Virus record (IMG/VR): IMGVR_UViG_3300035698_005470
Coordinates: 1-29,048 of that record
Direction: 5' to 3' (one strand)
DNA length: 29,048 nucleotides
DNA from: a virus
Shown here one piece after another: positions 28,594 through 29,048 of this stretch (positions are counted from its first letter, which is position 1; every line of letters begins with the position of its first letter). Made by a program: the position numbers and the translations under genes. A model generated the notes under the pieces. The model was not told the DNA's origin. It worked only from the letters and a program-made list of their open reading frames with translations, and ran no database searches.

Positions 28594-28791
28594 ATGATTG
28601 ATGAAATATTAACATCTTTTAATAAATGGTTAAATGGTTCAAAAACATGGGAACATTTTGTATCAGAAGGGTTTGAAGCAGGCTACAAATCAGCAATAAC
28701 CGAAGAGCGAGAAGCCTGTGCCTTAATATGTAAAGAATATTATAATGGATGGGAATGTGAAGAAGCAATAAGAGCAAGAGGTTTAAAATGA
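28594..28791 (+). CDS. Small phage protein with EREACA...IRARG
   Basis: A 65-residue protein. The C-terminal half EEREACALICKEYYNGWECE plus EAIRARG is a motif common to many small phage proteins and to the end of longer phage proteins, with no proven role. The N-terminal half has SFNKWLNGSKTWEHFVSEGF. SD AAGGAG is well placed before ATG 28594. The next gene overlaps by four bases (ATGA), so they are coupled. Confidence 0.65.
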   Translation: MIDEILTSFNKWLNGSKTWEHFVSEGFEAGYKSAITEEREACALICKEYYNGWECEEAIRARGLK

Positions 28792-29039
28792 GTAATGGAA
28801 AATACACAATAGCAGAACTAAAACACGAAATAGTAGGTTACGAGGCTATGCTAAGGATTCATAAAATTAGTAGCGAACGAAAAGATGCTGAACATAAAGA
28901 AGAAATTAAGAAACTTAGAGATGCTTTGGTGAACACTAATAAGATAATAAAGGATTCGTCAGAAGTTGGCTATCCCGTAAATGTTGTTTTGAGAGGGCAA
29001 TATGAAATCAATCAAAAAATCTTAAAGGAAGGTAAATAA
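28788..29039 (+). CDS. Small coiled-coil hypothetical protein
   Basis: An 83-residue helical protein, with IAELKHEIVGYEAMLRIHKI and HKEEIKKLRDALVNTNKII as coiled-coil segments. The overlap with the upstream gene (ATGA) and with the next start (TAATG at 29037-29041) suggests coupled translation. No family is recognised. It is typical of the small early accessory genes of phages. Confidence 0.55.
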   Translation: MSNGKYTIAELKHEIVGYEAMLRIHKISSERKDAEHKEEIKKLRDALVNTNKIIKDSSEVGYPVNVVLRGQYEINQKILKEGK

Positions 29040-29048
29040 TGAGTTGGA
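29039..29048 (+). CDS. Start of the next plus-strand gene (truncated by the window edge)
   Basis: ATG 29039 begins inside the previous stop (TAATG), with AAGGAAGG 7-8 nt upstream. Only three codons (Met-Ser-Trp) are visible. The good SD and overlapping start suggest the plus-strand operon continues past the window. Confidence 0.45.

Overview
This window is part of the genome of a tailed double-stranded DNA phage (or prophage) with a long, probably non-contractile (siphovirus-type) tail. The DNA is AT-rich. Nearly every gene has a strong Shine-Dalgarno (SD) sequence of the AAGGAG/GGAGG type, and sigma-70-like promoters can be read (TTGACA or TTGACT, 17-18 nt, TATTAT or TATACT). This suggests a low-GC bacterial host that uses ordinary SD initiation and argues against Bacteroidetes. 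The host cannot be named from the sequence. No integrase, endolysin, recognisable holin, tRNA or CRISPR array is visible, so the window is probably not the whole genome.

Layout. (1) 1-1959, plus strand: the end of an unknown gene, a Sak4/RecA-like ATPase, a small phage protein that has a paralogue at the other end of the window, and a lipoprotein. A hairpin at 1966-1986 separates them from the convergent tail genes. (2) 1989-22076, minus strand, read right to left: the morphogenesis cluster. It runs small and large terminase, portal, MuF-like head protein, a block of unusual beta-rich structural genes (17927 down to 15051), scaffold, major capsid protein, decoration and lectin-like proteins, head-tail connectors, tail terminator, major tail protein, tail chaperones G and GT with a programmed -1 frameshift, tape measure, small tail protein, tail hub and tail-tip/fibre proteins. 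(3) 22077-22397: the divergent control region. (4) 22398-29048, plus strand: early and replication genes. A ribbon-helix-helix regulator and a primase-polymerase/helicase come first, then a zinc-ribbon-like protein and a small protein with an SSB-like tail. After a terminator and a second strong promoter come a C39-peptidase-like protein and a run of small accessory genes.

Because plus-strand genes flank the cluster on both sides and share a gene family, the simplest map is a circular or permuted genome in which the early region continues from the right end, through missing DNA, into the left end.

How the parts work together. The primase-helicase, the SSB-like protein and the Sak4-like ATPase would replicate and recombine the DNA; all three end in an acidic tip resembling the host SSB C-terminus. 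The capsid genes appear to form their own transcription unit, with a promoter whose -35 box overlaps the preceding stop codon and a terminator after the lectin-like gene. Several RNA hairpins sit at places where protein ratios matter: scaffold/capsid, major tail protein/next gene, and the G/GT slip site. The most unusual content is the repeat, beta-helix and Ig-like block between MuF and scaffold, the 21-residue membrane peptide overlapping the end of the MuF-like gene, the loop-to-SD pseudoknot after the major tail gene, and the separately promoted C39-like protein.
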